From Riemerella anatipestifer (GTDB taxonomy: Bacteria; Bacteroidota; Bacteroidia; Flavobacteriales; Weeksellaceae), in assembly GCF_009663465.1 (NCBI RefSeq), contig NZ_QXHU01000002.1, positions 124,001 through 188,000 of the forward strand: DNA of 64,000 nucleotides, read 5' to 3'. A model generated the notes under the pieces. The model was given only the letters and a program-made list of their open reading frames with translations, was not told where the DNA came from and did no database searches. The translations under genes and the position numbers were made by a program. Below are positions 42,613 to 52,037 of this stretch, piece by piece (position 1 is the stretch's first letter; each line of letters begins with the position of its first letter).

Positions 42613-44496
42613 ATAATATTATTGTTCTCTTGTACTTGGGTAAAAGCACAAGAGGAATCGGTAGATAAAATAAAGCAAGATTCATTAGTCGTAGATAGAG
42701 GAGGAAAAGATTCTGTTAAAATCTTTATTCCTACTATTCAAGATTATAGATATAAGACGCAGTTTGGACAGTATCAAGTGTTCGATACAGTTTTTAGTAT
42801 AGATAAATACCATCAATTTACCCAGTATAACAATAGAGATATTTTTGGTAAAGTGTCATTTGCTAATGTGGGGGCAGGGTTTCAAGATTTGGTGTATTCC
42901 GTTAATCCAGAGCAAAATTTAACTCTTTTGCCAACCAATAAATCACACTTTATACAGGGTATTCAAGATATACGCTATTATGATGTTAAAACGCCTACTA
43001 CGGCTTTTGTCTACCATAATGGTGTGGGAAATGGAGGGACTCTAAAATCTACCTATACTCAAAATATTGGGAAGAATTTCAATTTTGCGTTGGATTATAC
43101 GGGGCTTAGGTCTCAAGGGTTTTATAGGAGAAGTTTAACTTCTAGTAATAATTTTACAGTTTCGGCACAGTTTCAGTCTAGAAATCAAAAATATCAAGCT
43201 TACGCCCACTTTACCCACCAGAATGTTAATGCGGAAGAGTATGGAGGTATTGTAAGTTTGGATAATTTCCTTAATGATACTCGATTTAAAAATAGAAATA
43301 ATCTCGAAGTTAACCTCACAGGTTCTGATTCTAGATTTTCATATAGAAGGTATTATTACAGCCACGAATTTCGTCCATTTTCATCGGAGCGTTTTCCGTT
43401 TAAGTTAAGGCATAGTATTTATCATCAAGGTAATAAATACTATTTTAAACAATCTAGTGTAGAAAATTATTTTCAGCAGAGAGGTGGCGGTGTATTAACA
43501 GAGATGCCTTTGGTAAATAAAAAATATTCTGAGAACTTAAGTAATACCTTAAGTTTACTTTGGGATAACGAAAAATTTAAACTAGATGCAGGTATTAGGC
43601 ACCAAAGTATCAGTTTGGGTACGGGTAACGCCCAGTTTGATATTTATAAAGAAAATAGGCTAGGAGCGGTTGGGAATTTAGACATCAACCTTTGGGATAA
43701 ACTGAAGTTGCAGTCTTTCTTAGAAATCTCTAGAGGTGCTGTTTTTGGAAATTATTTAAAAACAACCAATCACTTAAAGTTAGAGCCTATTGAGGGTTAT
43801 TTCTTAGATGCTAAAGCTAACTTCCAGTCGGTAGCACCAAGTTTTAATTATTTAGTAAATGCTTCGCTTTATCCTAATTTCAATTATCAGTGGCAAGATT
43901 TCAAAAATCAAAATATTCTAGAAATTGGTGGAACTTTAGGCTTGAAATGGTTTGATGCAAAAGTATCAGCCAATTATTTTAGGATAGACCAAATGGCTTA
44001 TTTTAATGAGTTGTATCAGCCTAAGCAAAGTTCGGCTTCGGTTAATATCTCTCAGATTGGTGGAGAAGCTCTGTTTAAGTATGGTAAATTTAACTTTAAT
44101 CCAAATCTTTTATTTCAGGCGGTTCTCAATAATAAAGACTTGTTGCCGCTACCACATTTTGTAGGAAGGCTCAACTTCTATTATCAAACACCTGCCTTTA
44201 AAAAAGTAGCGGAATTACAGACAGGAATTCAAGTGTATTATTTCTCAAAGTTCAACTCTAGAGAATATGCTCCTGTACTTAACGAATTTGTGTTGCCGTC
44301 TGCCTCTGCTCATAGCATAGGAGGGCAGCCTATCGCTTCGGCTTATTTTAATATGAAAGTCAAAAGAATGCTCATTTATGCAGAAGCACAGCATTTTAAC
44401 ACTACATTTATGAAAAATAGGTCATATACAGCGCCATATTTTCCTATTTCTGATTTTAGGCTTAATTTAGGTGTAGTTTGGTATCTTTTTTACTAA
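42595..44496 (+). CDS. Putative porin
   Basis: The 633-residue protein has a short signal peptide (about 1-18, ending WVKAQ) and then a region (about 45-130) typical of the flavobacterial putative-porin family (IPTIQDYRYKTQFGQYQVFD, FGKVSFANVGAGFQDLVYS). The rest consists of alternating aromatic beta-strands, ending FRLNLGVVWYLFY with a C-terminal aromatic residue as expected for a barrel. It probably forms a general or selective outer-membrane pore. The start codon lies within a hairpin that also looks like the terminator of the SusD gene. bshC follows after 9 nt. Confidence 0.85.
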   Translation: MRYIFFIILLFSCTWVKAQEESVDKIKQDSLVVDRGGKDSVKIFIPTIQDYRYKTQFGQYQVFDTVFSIDKYHQFTQYNNRDIFGKVSFANVGAGFQDLVYSVNPEQNLTLLPTNKSHFIQGIQDIRYYDVKTPTTAFVYHNGVGNGGTLKSTYTQNIGKNFNFALDYTGLRSQGFYRRSLTSSNNFTVSAQFQSRNQKYQAYAHFTHQNVNAEEYGGIVSLDNFLNDTRFKNRNNLEVNLTGSDSRFSYRRYYYSHEFRPFSSERFPFKLRHSIYHQGNKYYFKQSSVENYFQQRGGGVLTEMPLVNKKYSENLSNTLSLLWDNEKFKLDAGIRHQSISLGTGNAQFDIYKENRLGAVGNLDINLWDKLKLQSFLEISRGAVFGNYLKTTNHLKLEPIEGYFLDAKANFQSVAPSFNYLVNASLYPNFNYQWQDFKNQNILEIGGTLGLKWFDAKVSANYFRIDQMAYFNELYQPKQSSASVNISQIGGEALFKYGKFNFNPNLLFQAVLNNKDLLPLPHFVGRLNFYYQTPAFKKVAELQTGIQVYYFSKFNSREYAPVLNEFVLPSASAHSIGGQPIASAYFNMKVKRMLIYAEAQHFNTTFMKNRSYTAPYFPISDFRLNLGVVWYLFY

Positions 44497-44501
44497 ATTT
44501 G
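44494..44501 (+). promoter_or_regulatory. -7 box 4 nt before bshC
   Basis: TAAATTTG overlaps the stop codon of the porin gene and ends 4 nt before the bshC ATG, the same spacing as at bshB1. No well-placed upstream TTTG. Confidence 0.45.
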
Positions 44502-44505
44502 AAGT

Positions 44506-46086
44506 ATGAAAACGCTTATTCCATTTCAGGAGATAGAGGCAATCCCTAAGCTAATTAGGGATTTTTTAGATGATAAAATAGAGGATTTTAAACCGTATTC
44601 ATTTAATATTACTAACATAGTTGATAAGATAGAGGCTAAATCCCAAACATTTTCTAATGAAAAAAGAGAAGTTTTAGTTAAAGTCATTCAAGAGCAATAT
44701 GAAGGTATTGAGCTTTCTTCATCACAAAAGGGGAATTTGGAAGCTTTGCTAAAAGAAAATGCATTTACTATCACTACGGGACATCAGCTTAACTTGTTTA
44801 CAGGACCTGTATTTTTTATTTATAAAATTTTACAGACGATTAAGACCAGCATTTATCTTAGAGAGCAGTTTCCTGAAAAACATTTTGTTCCTATTTTTTG
44901 GATGGCTACAGAAGACCACGATTTTGATGAAATCAATCACTTTAGGACAGATGAAAATTACTACGAGATAGAAGGCGTACAAGGTGGAGCGGTTGGTAGG
45001 ATTAAGGTGGAATCTAACACATTTTTAGAGCAATTTAAGAAGGAAGTAGAGGGTTTCCCTTTCGGAAAAGAACTTGTTAGTTGGCTTGATGAGGCTTATG
45101 GTTTAGGGCAGAGTTTATCGCAATCTATAAGAATTTTAGCTCAAAAATTATTTTCAGATTATGGACTTTTACTCATAGATGGTGATGATAAGGCTTTGAA
45201 ATTGCAAATGACTTCCATCTTTAGAGAAGAACTTTTTTCTCAAAAACTTTATAACGAAACTAAACAAAGGATAGCATATTTATCGCAATCATACTCTAAA
45301 GTGCAGGTAAATCCTAGAGAAATCAACTTGTTTTACCTTACAGACAAACGTCAAAGGATAGAGCGAGATGGAGATTTATTTAGAGTGATAGACACCAAAA
45401 AGGTATTTACAGAGCTAGAAATATTGGAGGAATTACAAAATTTCCCTGAAAGATTCAGTCCTAATGCCTTGATGAGACCTGTTTATCAGGAGACGATATT
45501 GCCTAATATCGCTTATATAGGGGGAAATGCAGAAGTAATGTATTGGCTAGAGCTGGTAGATTATTTTAGAAGTATAGGGCTAGAATTTCCAGTTTTAATA
45601 CCACGCCATTCATTCACTTTTATTGATGAAAAAACTTTTGCTAAAATTGATAAGTTAGGGTTTAATGTTAAGGACTTTTTCAATGATTATCAACGAGTGT
45701 TTGGAGAAAAACTCTTGAAAAAATCTACTTTATTACCTATTATTGATGAGAAAGAAAAATTGCTAAAGCAAGGTTTTGATGAATTGAAAGAAGAAGCTCA
45801 ACAGACAGAAGTTACTTTCTTTAACCTTGTGGAAGCAGAACAGAAGCGTCAGCTAAAATCGTATCAAAAAATGAGAGTCCGCCTGTTAAAAGCAGAAAAG
45901 AAAAAAAATCAAGATTTGTTAGAACGATTGAATTTGCTCGCTGAAAAGATAAACCCTAATACCAAATGGCAGGAAAGACAGTATAATTTTAGCGTATTTT
46001 ACAGAGATTTGGGCAAAAAATGGTTGGATATCTGTTTAGAAGAAATGCCTGTGGATAAGTCGGTAATGTTAGTGTTAGCTATTTAA
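44506..46086 (+). CDS. bshC: Bacillithiol biosynthesis cysteine-adding enzyme BshC
   Basis: The 526-residue protein matches BshC in length and in its nucleotide-binding-like segment TITTGHQLNLFTGPVFFIYK (about 87-106), followed by VPIFWMATEDHDFDEIN. A C-terminal coiled coil (about 425-490) is also typical. It joins cysteine to GlcN-malate in the last step of bacillithiol synthesis. Together with bshB1 at 28839 it shows that the organism makes this thiol; bshA must lie elsewhere. Confidence 0.93.
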   Translation: MKTLIPFQEIEAIPKLIRDFLDDKIEDFKPYSFNITNIVDKIEAKSQTFSNEKREVLVKVIQEQYEGIELSSSQKGNLEALLKENAFTITTGHQLNLFTGPVFFIYKILQTIKTSIYLREQFPEKHFVPIFWMATEDHDFDEINHFRTDENYYEIEGVQGGAVGRIKVESNTFLEQFKKEVEGFPFGKELVSWLDEAYGLGQSLSQSIRILAQKLFSDYGLLLIDGDDKALKLQMTSIFREELFSQKLYNETKQRIAYLSQSYSKVQVNPREINLFYLTDKRQRIERDGDLFRVIDTKKVFTELEILEELQNFPERFSPNALMRPVYQETILPNIAYIGGNAEVMYWLELVDYFRSIGLEFPVLIPRHSFTFIDEKTFAKIDKLGFNVKDFFNDYQRVFGEKLLKKSTLLPIIDEKEKLLKQGFDELKEEAQQTEVTFFNLVEAEQKRQLKSYQKMRVRLLKAEKKKNQDLLERLNLLAEKINPNTKWQERQYNFSVFYRDLGKKWLDICLEEMPVDKSVMLVLAI

Positions 46087-46097
46087 TTGGAAAAATG

Positions 46098-46105
46098 TAT
46101 TTTTG
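46098..46105 (+). promoter_or_regulatory. TAnnTTTG -7 box of the LysM gene
   Basis: TATTTTTG, 19 nt before the ATG at 46125. Confidence 0.45.
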
Positions 46106-46124
46106 CAGTCTAGTTTATTAAACA

Positions 46125-48017
46125 ATGAAAAAAATACTAATTGCTCCCATATTTTTAGTGAGTTTCTTTTTACAGGCACAAACACACACTGTAGTTGAGA
46201 AAGAAACACCATATTCTATCTCTAGAAAGTATGGCTTGTCTATAAAAGAACTTTATGAACTTAATCCTGAAATAAAAGATGGAGCTATTAAGATAGGGCA
46301 AACCCTTAATGTTGGTAAAAAATCAACTAGACCAAAACAGAAAGTCGTAGATTCTTCTAAGGAGGTTCAGTTGGGCAAAATTATACTGAAGCCAAAACAA
46401 ACTTTATATAGTTTAACCCGCCAGTACCACGTTACAGAAGCAGAGGTAAGAAAGCTCAATCCAAATTTGGAAATGAAAATAGGAGAGGAAGTGGTATTGC
46501 CTTTGGATAAAATTACCAAATACGGAGTGACTGAATTAGTAACCACTACTAAAGAAACTACTACTCCAACCACCACACAGGAAAATTCGTCTGCAGAAAA
46601 AGCGACAAAGACATTAGCAGAAGGTGAGTATGAGGTGCAAGCGAAGGATAACTACTATCGTATTACGAGGCAGTTTGGAATTAGTAAGAAAGACCTTTTT
46701 GCACTTAATCCAGGCTTAGAAGAAAGTGGACTGAAAGTAGGGGAAGTCATCAAAGTGAAACATCAGGCTATTGCAAGTTCTACAGAAAGTGCAAAACCAG
46801 ATTTTTCGGAAACTAAAAAGGTAACAACTCCTTCTCAAGAAGATTATATTACCTATACCGTTCAGGAAGGTGATACCGTTTTTGGCATTCTCAATAAGTA
46901 TGATTTAGATTTAGACCAACTCCTAGAACTTAATCCTCAAATTTCAGAGGGCTTAAAACCAGGGATGGTTCTTAAAATAAAGAAATTTAATAAAGCCTAT
47001 GTTAAGAAAAACACAAATGCACTTAAGGTAGTACTGATGTTACCATTTGGCTTTGATACGGGAGATTCTAAATATAGAGGACTTGCGACGGATTTTCTTA
47101 TGGGAGCGAAATTAGCAGTGGAGATGAATGCTAGAAAGGGGCAAGAGTTGGATTTTAATATCATAGATGCGGGTAACGAAAAAGCATTTAAGAAGAACTT
47201 AATCCAGATAGATTCGTCTAATACCGATTTAATTATAGGTCCATTGTTTAAGACCAATGTATTAGAAGTTTTGGATTATGTTAAAGACACTCAAATTCCT
47301 GTAGTAGCTCCATTTGCTAATAGTGAGGATATGTATGGTTTTGGCAATTTAATCATTGCTGAAACAGACAAAGCCATCTATGCTGATAGGATTGTAAAAG
47401 AGGTGAAAGAGGTTTTTTCTAACCAAAAAATTTATATTGTATCAGGAGCAGAAACAACAAATGCCGACTATATAAAAACGAAGCTAGAGAAATCTTTAAG
47501 AAAGGCAGATATAATTATAGTAGATAATGCGTCTAAAATAGAATTGGAACAGAATATGATGACAGGGCAAAGCTCTCCAGTAATAGCTATTTTAGCAAGT
47601 GATGACGATGGGGTTGGTAGTGCTTTTGCCTCTACGCTGATTAATCTATCTAAAGAAACTAAAGGTATCAAAGCCTTTAGTATGTTCTATACTCCAGCTT
47701 TTGATAAAAAAGTAGATGAGTTAAATCAAGTCAGTCTAGTATATCTAACGGATAGAAAAATTAATGAGGAGGGAGACTTCGAAAAAGAAATTTTAGCGGC
47801 TTATAAAGCCAAATATTGCAAGACTCCTTCCAAATATGCTATAGTGGGCTTCGATATTGTTAATGATATGCTGTCTAGGGAAAATAAGAAAGGAGAAATA
47901 TTTAAGCAAATGGGGCAAACTCAAACACAGCTAGCTACAAAATTTGAGTTCCAAAGAATAAAACCCAATGGAGCCTATGTAAATGTAGGTTATCGTGTCG
48001 TAAGACTTTTACCATAA
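46125..48017 (+). CDS. LysM-repeat protein with type 1 periplasmic-binding fold
   Basis: The 630-residue exported protein starts with a signal peptide (about 1-18, ending LQAQ). Four LysM modules follow at about 20-62 (HTVVEKETPYSISRKYGLSI), 88-126 (PKQTLYSLTRQYHVTEAEVR), 166-207 (EYEVQAKDNYYRITRQFGIS) and 240-286 (YTVQEGDTVFGILNKYDLDL). The C-terminal half (about 300-625) resembles a periplasmic ABC-type substrate-binding fold (LKVVLMLPFGFDTG, TDLIIGPLFKTN). LysM binds peptidoglycan, so it is anchored to the wall. The role of the second half is unknown. Confidence 0.88.
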   Translation: MKKILIAPIFLVSFFLQAQTHTVVEKETPYSISRKYGLSIKELYELNPEIKDGAIKIGQTLNVGKKSTRPKQKVVDSSKEVQLGKIILKPKQTLYSLTRQYHVTEAEVRKLNPNLEMKIGEEVVLPLDKITKYGVTELVTTTKETTTPTTTQENSSAEKATKTLAEGEYEVQAKDNYYRITRQFGISKKDLFALNPGLEESGLKVGEVIKVKHQAIASSTESAKPDFSETKKVTTPSQEDYITYTVQEGDTVFGILNKYDLDLDQLLELNPQISEGLKPGMVLKIKKFNKAYVKKNTNALKVVLMLPFGFDTGDSKYRGLATDFLMGAKLAVEMNARKGQELDFNIIDAGNEKAFKKNLIQIDSSNTDLIIGPLFKTNVLEVLDYVKDTQIPVVAPFANSEDMYGFGNLIIAETDKAIYADRIVKEVKEVFSNQKIYIVSGAETTNADYIKTKLEKSLRKADIIIVDNASKIELEQNMMTGQSSPVIAILASDDDGVGSAFASTLINLSKETKGIKAFSMFYTPAFDKKVDELNQVSLVYLTDRKINEEGDFEKEILAAYKAKYCKTPSKYAIVGFDIVNDMLSRENKKGEIFKQMGQTQTQLATKFEFQRIKPNGAYVNVGYRVVRLLP

Positions 48018-48059
48018 ATTTAATTAGAAACTAAAGAGATAATCTTTGAAAAAATAAAT

Positions 48060-48935
48060 ATGAAAGCATTAGTGTTCCCAGGTCAGGGGTCTCAGTTTGT
48101 AGGAATGGGACAAGAACTGTACGATAGCAGGAAAGATATTAAAGATTTAATGGAGTTTTCCAATGAAATATTAGGCTTTAATATCCTAAAAATTATGTTT
48201 AACGGTTCGGAGGAAGATTTAAAACAAACTAGAGTAACGCAGCCAGCAATATTTATACATTCCGTGGCGGCAGTTAAGGCTATAGATGCCACAGGTGTTC
48301 AGATGGTTGCGGGGCATTCTTTAGGAGAATTTTCGGCATTGGTAGCGAGTGGCGTTTTATCCTTCGAAGACGGCTTAAAATTAGTAGCTCAAAGGGCAGA
48401 TGCTATGCAAAAAGCATGTGATGCTAACCCTTCTTCTATGGCAGCTATTTTAGGTTTGGAAGATGAAAGAGTAGAAGAAATCTGCACTCAAATAGATGGG
48501 GTAGTAGTACCTGCAAACTATAATTGCCCTGGACAATTGGTAATCTCTGGAGAAACCAAAGCAGTAGAGGAAGCCTGTGCTAAACTTAAAGAAGCGGGAG
48601 CTAAGAGAGCATTGCTATTACCTGTTAATGGAGCATTTCATTCACCACTAATGAAGCCTGCACAAGACCAATTGGCAACAGCGATAGAAAATACAAAATT
48701 CAGAAAGGCGAGTTTCCCTATTTATCAAAATATTACGACTACAGCAGTGGCTAATGAGGAGGAAATTAAACAAAACCTCATCGCACAACTTACAGGACCT
48801 GTAAAGTGGACGCAGTCTATTCAAAATATGATTAAAGATGGTGCGACATCTTTTGTGGAAGTAGGTCCAGGTAAGACTTTACAAGGGTTAATTAAAAAGA
48901 TAAATTCAGAAGTAGTGGTATCTTCTGCAATGTAG
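48060..48935 (+). CDS. fabD: Malonyl-CoA:ACP transacylase
   Basis: FabD of 291 residues: N-terminal FPGQGSQFVGMGQELYD, the nucleophile motif GHSLGEFSAL with Ser87, the malonate-binding Arg in VAQRADAMQKA, and the catalytic His in NGAFHSPLM. It loads malonyl groups onto acyl carrier protein for fatty-acid synthesis. It stands without other fab genes, between the LysM gene and a bidirectional terminator. Confidence 0.96.
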   Translation: MKALVFPGQGSQFVGMGQELYDSRKDIKDLMEFSNEILGFNILKIMFNGSEEDLKQTRVTQPAIFIHSVAAVKAIDATGVQMVAGHSLGEFSALVASGVLSFEDGLKLVAQRADAMQKACDANPSSMAAILGLEDERVEEICTQIDGVVVPANYNCPGQLVISGETKAVEEACAKLKEAGAKRALLLPVNGAFHSPLMKPAQDQLATAIENTKFRKASFPIYQNITTTAVANEEEIKQNLIAQLTGPVKWTQSIQNMIKDGATSFVEVGPGKTLQGLIKKINSEVVVSSAM

Positions 48936-48963
48936 AAAAGACTAAGTAAACGAACGTTAATAA

Positions 48964-49001
48964 AAAACTTGCACCCTTATATTAAGGGTGCAGGTTTTTT
49001 T
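48964..49001. terminator. Bidirectional terminator between fabD and thioredoxin genes
   Basis: A stem of about 15 bp built around TGCACCCTTA and TAAGGGTGCA with flanking A and T runs and one G-U pair serves both convergent genes. Confidence 0.9.
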
Positions 49002-49019
49002 GTGGGAATTAAGAGGAAT

Positions 49020-49319
49020 TTAGGCGAAATCTTTAAGAAGTTGAGTTAGAGTATTTACATCGTGTACGCCACTGCCTTTCCATAGAAGTTCACTATTTTT
49101 AAAAATCATAAGAGTGGGTACACTTCTTACACCATATTCACCAGCAATAGAAGGGTAATTATCTATATCTATTTTTACAATTCTAGCCGTATCTCCTACA
49201 TTTTCTTTTACGGTGTTGAGTACCGAAGACTGCACCTTACAAGGTTGGCACCAAGTAGCAAAAAAGTCTATAAGTACAGGTTGGGGAGAGTCTATGAGTT
49301 CTTTAAATTTTTGAGACAT
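49020..49319 (-). CDS. Thioredoxin
   Basis: Short thioredoxin of 99 residues with all key parts: the active site is WCQPC (Cys24, Cys27) instead of the classical WCGPC, and the cis-proline loop is SVPTLMIF. It has no signal peptide, so it is a cytosolic disulfide reductase. The Gly-to-Gln change between the cysteines should shift its redox potential. It follows the rhodanese gene by 5 nt; the pairing suggests that it reduces persulfide or disulfide intermediates. Confidence 0.92.
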   Translation of the reverse strand: MSQKFKELIDSPQPVLIDFFATWCQPCKVQSSVLNTVKENVGDTARIVKIDIDNYPSIAGEYGVRSVPTLMIFKNSELLWKGSGVHDVNTLTQLLKDFA

Positions 49320-49324
49320 AATTT

Positions 49325-49636
49325 TTATTTTAGGATTTTCTTCTGAAGTGAGTTCCAGCCGCCACCATTATAAGCAGTGAAACCATTACTGGACAAGATA
49401 GATTTAGCCGAAGCACTACGCATACCGCTAGCACAGCAGGTAATTATGGGTCTGCTTTTGTCCAAACGGTTGAGGTTTTGGTTCAACTCCTGTAATGGAA
49501 TGTTGATGGAATTGAAAATATGTCCTGAATTATATTCAGCTTTAGTTCTTACATCTATTATTTGAGCTCCTTTTGCTGCTAAATCTTGAAAATCAACGGT
49601 ATTCCCTCCAAAAAGACTTTTTATAAACTTTAACAT
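49325..49636 (-). CDS. Single-domain rhodanese
   Basis: Rhodanese-like protein of 103 residues. The catalytic loop is CASGMRS (Cys68 to Arg73), preceded by the typical IIDVRTKAEYNSGHI (about 26-40) and INIPLQEL. It can carry a persulfide on Cys68 and pass sulfane sulfur to acceptors. It forms an operon with thioredoxin. A TAGTTTTG box lies on the minus strand at 49661-49668. Confidence 0.92.
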   Translation of the reverse strand: MLKFIKSLFGGNTVDFQDLAAKGAQIIDVRTKAEYNSGHIFNSINIPLQELNQNLNRLDKSRPIITCCASGMRSASAKSILSSNGFTAYNGGGWNSLQKKILK

Positions 49637-49660
49637 AATCAGTATCTATAAGGTTAAGTG

Positions 49661-49668
49661 CAAAACTA
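49661..49668 (-). promoter_or_regulatory. TAnnTTTG -7 box of the rhodanese-thioredoxin operon
   Basis: TAGTTTTG on the minus strand, 24 nt before the ATG at 49636. Confidence 0.45.
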
Positions 49669-49823
49669 AAATATTACTTTCTGATTTTAGAATAAAAACA
49701 AATTCACAATATCAAAGGGTGCAAACTTGCGGATATTTTTCATTAAATGCAAATTTAACCACTCCTTAATCCACAACTAAATGATTCAGAGTTAATCCGA
49801 ATCATTCAGTTGTGTGATATAGT

Positions 49824-51377
49824 CTAGTATCTTCTTCTCCTATAAGTAGATTTTAATCCAAGCATACCTAGTATGGCTTTAGCCCCTTCTCTCATCAAAG
49901 TTGTACCAAAAGTTTTAGCCATAGGATTTTTCAATATGGTATCAAATAGGCTAGGCTCTTCTTGTTCTTTAGTCACGGTTGTTTTAGGTGCTTCTTGAGA
50001 CGCCTGACTTTCCTCGGTTGCAGGAACCATTCTTTTAGATAAAATCTCGTAAGCACTTTCTTTATCTATACTATTCTGATATTTCTTAACTAAAGCTGAC
50101 TTTGCCGTTAGATTATCTATCTCGGTAGCAGTTAGCACTCCCATTCTACTTTCTGGTGAAATAAGGTAAGTCTGCACTAAAGGGGTTGGGATACCTTTCT
50201 CGTCCAACGCAGTTACAAATGCCTCTCCTATCCCTAAATTTTGGATGAGTTCTTCCGCCTTATAATACTCTGTAACAGGATAGTTTTGTATGGCTTTTTC
50301 TATTTCTTTTCTGTCTTTAGCTGTGAATCCTCTCAATGCGTGCTGAATTTTAAGACCTAACTGACTTAAAACATTCTCTGGCACATCTCCAGGTATTTGG
50401 GTAATAAAATAGATACCCACTCCTTTAGAACGGATAAGTTTTACCATAGTTTCTATCTGCGAAAGCAAGGTTTTGGAGGCTTCTTTAAAAATTAAGTGAG
50501 CTTCGTCTATAAAGAGGACTAGTTTCGGTTTACCACTATCGCCTTCCTCTGGGAATGTAAGATAAATTTCCGCAAACAAAGACAGCATAAAGGTAGAAAA
50601 TAAGTTCGGCTTATTCTGAATATCGTCTACACGCATAATATTCACCACACCTTTCCCATCTTTGGTTTGTAACAAATCATTAACCTCAAAGCTCGGTTCT
50701 CCAAAGAACGTTGTTGCTCCCTCTTGTTCTAAAGCTACAATAGACCTCAAAATAGCCCCTAACGATGCTGGTGCAATAGAACCGTAATTTTCCGAAATCT
50801 CCTTTTTACCATCATCATTTGTTGTTACATATTGTAACACCTTCTTAAGGTCTTCTAAATCTATCAGAGGCAAGCCTTTATCATCGCAGTATTTAAAAAC
50901 GATGGACATAATACTACTTTGGGTATCGTTGAGCCCCAGTATTTTACTAAGTAGCACCGGTCCAAACTCTGTAACCGTAGCCCTCAACTGAACGCCCTTT
51001 GCCCCCGAAATCGTCATTAACTCTACTGGGAAAGATTGAGCGTTATATGGTAGTTCTGTTTTAGCATAGCGTTCTTTGATGATGTTATTTTCCTCTCCTG
51101 CCTCTGCAATTCCTGAAAAATCCCCTTTAATATCCATTACTAATGATGGCACCCCCGCGTGAGAAAGCTGTTCCACAAAAACCTGTATAGTCTTGGTTTT
51201 CCCTGTGCCTGTAGCTCCTGCTATCAACCCATGACGGTTCAAAGTTTTTAAAGGAAGTTTTACATCTACCTCTTTTACCACTTCTCCATCTAGCATACCT
51301 TTCCCTAGAATAATACTTTCTCCTTTAGAGCTATATCTGCTGTTTAATTCTTCTATAAATTTAGTCTTATCTGCCAT
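49824..51377 (-). CDS. HerA-like ATPase (DUF853 family)
   Basis: The start at ATG 51377 (MADKTKFIEELNSRY) gives 517 residues; the longer frame to 51422 adds a short hydrophobic tail and is less likely. The FtsK/HerA-type ATPase has Walker A GATGTGKTKT (about 53-62), Walker B LVLFIDEAHLIF, and the family-specific LMDIKGDFSG-like VMDIKGDFSGIAEAGE. Proteins of the YjgR/DUF853 type are predicted DNA translocases of unknown role. No NurA nuclease gene lies next to it. It is transcribed alone, divergently from the Gre-like gene. Confidence 0.85.
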   Translation of the reverse strand: MADKTKFIEELNSRYSSKGESIILGKGMLDGEVVKEVDVKLPLKTLNRHGLIAGATGTGKTKTIQVFVEQLSHAGVPSLVMDIKGDFSGIAEAGEENNIIKERYAKTELPYNAQSFPVELMTISGAKGVQLRATVTEFGPVLLSKILGLNDTQSSIMSIVFKYCDDKGLPLIDLEDLKKVLQYVTTNDDGKKEISENYGSIAPASLGAILRSIVALEQEGATTFFGEPSFEVNDLLQTKDGKGVVNIMRVDDIQNKPNLFSTFMLSLFAEIYLTFPEEGDSGKPKLVLFIDEAHLIFKEASKTLLSQIETMVKLIRSKGVGIYFITQIPGDVPENVLSQLGLKIQHALRGFTAKDRKEIEKAIQNYPVTEYYKAEELIQNLGIGEAFVTALDEKGIPTPLVQTYLISPESRMGVLTATEIDNLTAKSALVKKYQNSIDKESAYEILSKRMVPATEESQASQEAPKTTVTKEQEEPSLFDTILKNPMAKTFGTTLMREGAKAILGMLGLKSTYRRRRY

Positions 51378-51490
51378 CTTACATTTTTTGACGGATAAAA
51401 TTAAGAAATAAAACCGAATCATCTCACCTTTTGATATTCTTCACCACATTTTATTATAGGATAAACTAGTCCTAAATGCAGTATTTTACT

Positions 51491-51498
51491 TATATTTG
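51491..51498 (+). promoter_or_regulatory. TAnnTTTG -7 box of the Gre-like gene
   Basis: TATATTTG, 23 nt before the ATG at 51522. No upstream TTTG at 19 nt. Confidence 0.5.
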
Positions 51499-51521
51499 TT
51501 ATCCACAAAAGTTTAATCCTT

Positions 51522-51965
51522 ATGGAAAAAGAAGTCATTTTAAGAGCCATTGCTAGTGAGCAACAAAAGATAGTGGATAACCTCCAAAAGTCTGTAGAGC
51601 GTTACCGTACAGAGTCCGATATAGATGAAGATGCCACCCACGACCCCGAGGATTTTTCGCACCAAACAGAAGCTAAAGATATGCAACTTAGGTTTGAACA
51701 GATGGCGAACATCGCAAAAAAACACTTAGCATTCATAGAACATTTCGCCCAAGAACACCATACAAGTGTTGAAAGTGGTAGCCTTATTAAAACCGATAAA
51801 AGCTATATCTTCGTTGGGATTTCAGTACCCCCATTCAAATACGAAGGGAAAGATGTGGTTTGTATATCCGAAGAAGCACCTATCTATTCAAAAATTAAAA
51901 ATGCTAAAGTAGGAGATAAGGTTGATTTTGGTTCGCACCAAATTGAAGTTATAGAAATAGCTTAA
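51522..51965 (+). CDS. Possible GreA/GreB-like factor
   Basis: The 147-residue protein has two parts. Residues 1-82 form a helical hairpin whose turn is acidic (SDIDEDATHDPEDF), like the Gre-factor coiled coil that enters the RNA-polymerase channel. Residues 85-147 resemble the FKBP-like C-terminal domain (SGSLIKTDKSYIFVGISV, and KVGDKVDFGSHQIEVIEIA at the end). Length is slightly below GreA (about 158). I infer a distant transcription-factor role; it could also be an uncharacterised relative that binds polymerase without cleavage activity. Confidence 0.55.
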   Translation: MEKEVILRAIASEQQKIVDNLQKSVERYRTESDIDEDATHDPEDFSHQTEAKDMQLRFEQMANIAKKHLAFIEHFAQEHHTSVESGSLIKTDKSYIFVGISVPPFKYEGKDVVCISEEAPIYSKIKNAKVGDKVDFGSHQIEVIEIA

Positions 51966-52019
51966 TCCAAAAAATGGACTTCTGTAACCCAAGTTTCATA
52001 ACTTGTAAAGCGTAAGTCT

Positions 52020-52027
52020 TACCTTTG
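52020..52027 (+). promoter_or_regulatory. TAnnTTTG -7 box of the sulfur operon
   Basis: TACCTTTG, 10 nt before the ATG at 52038, implying a very short leader. Confidence 0.5.
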
Positions 52028-52037
52028 TATCAAAATT

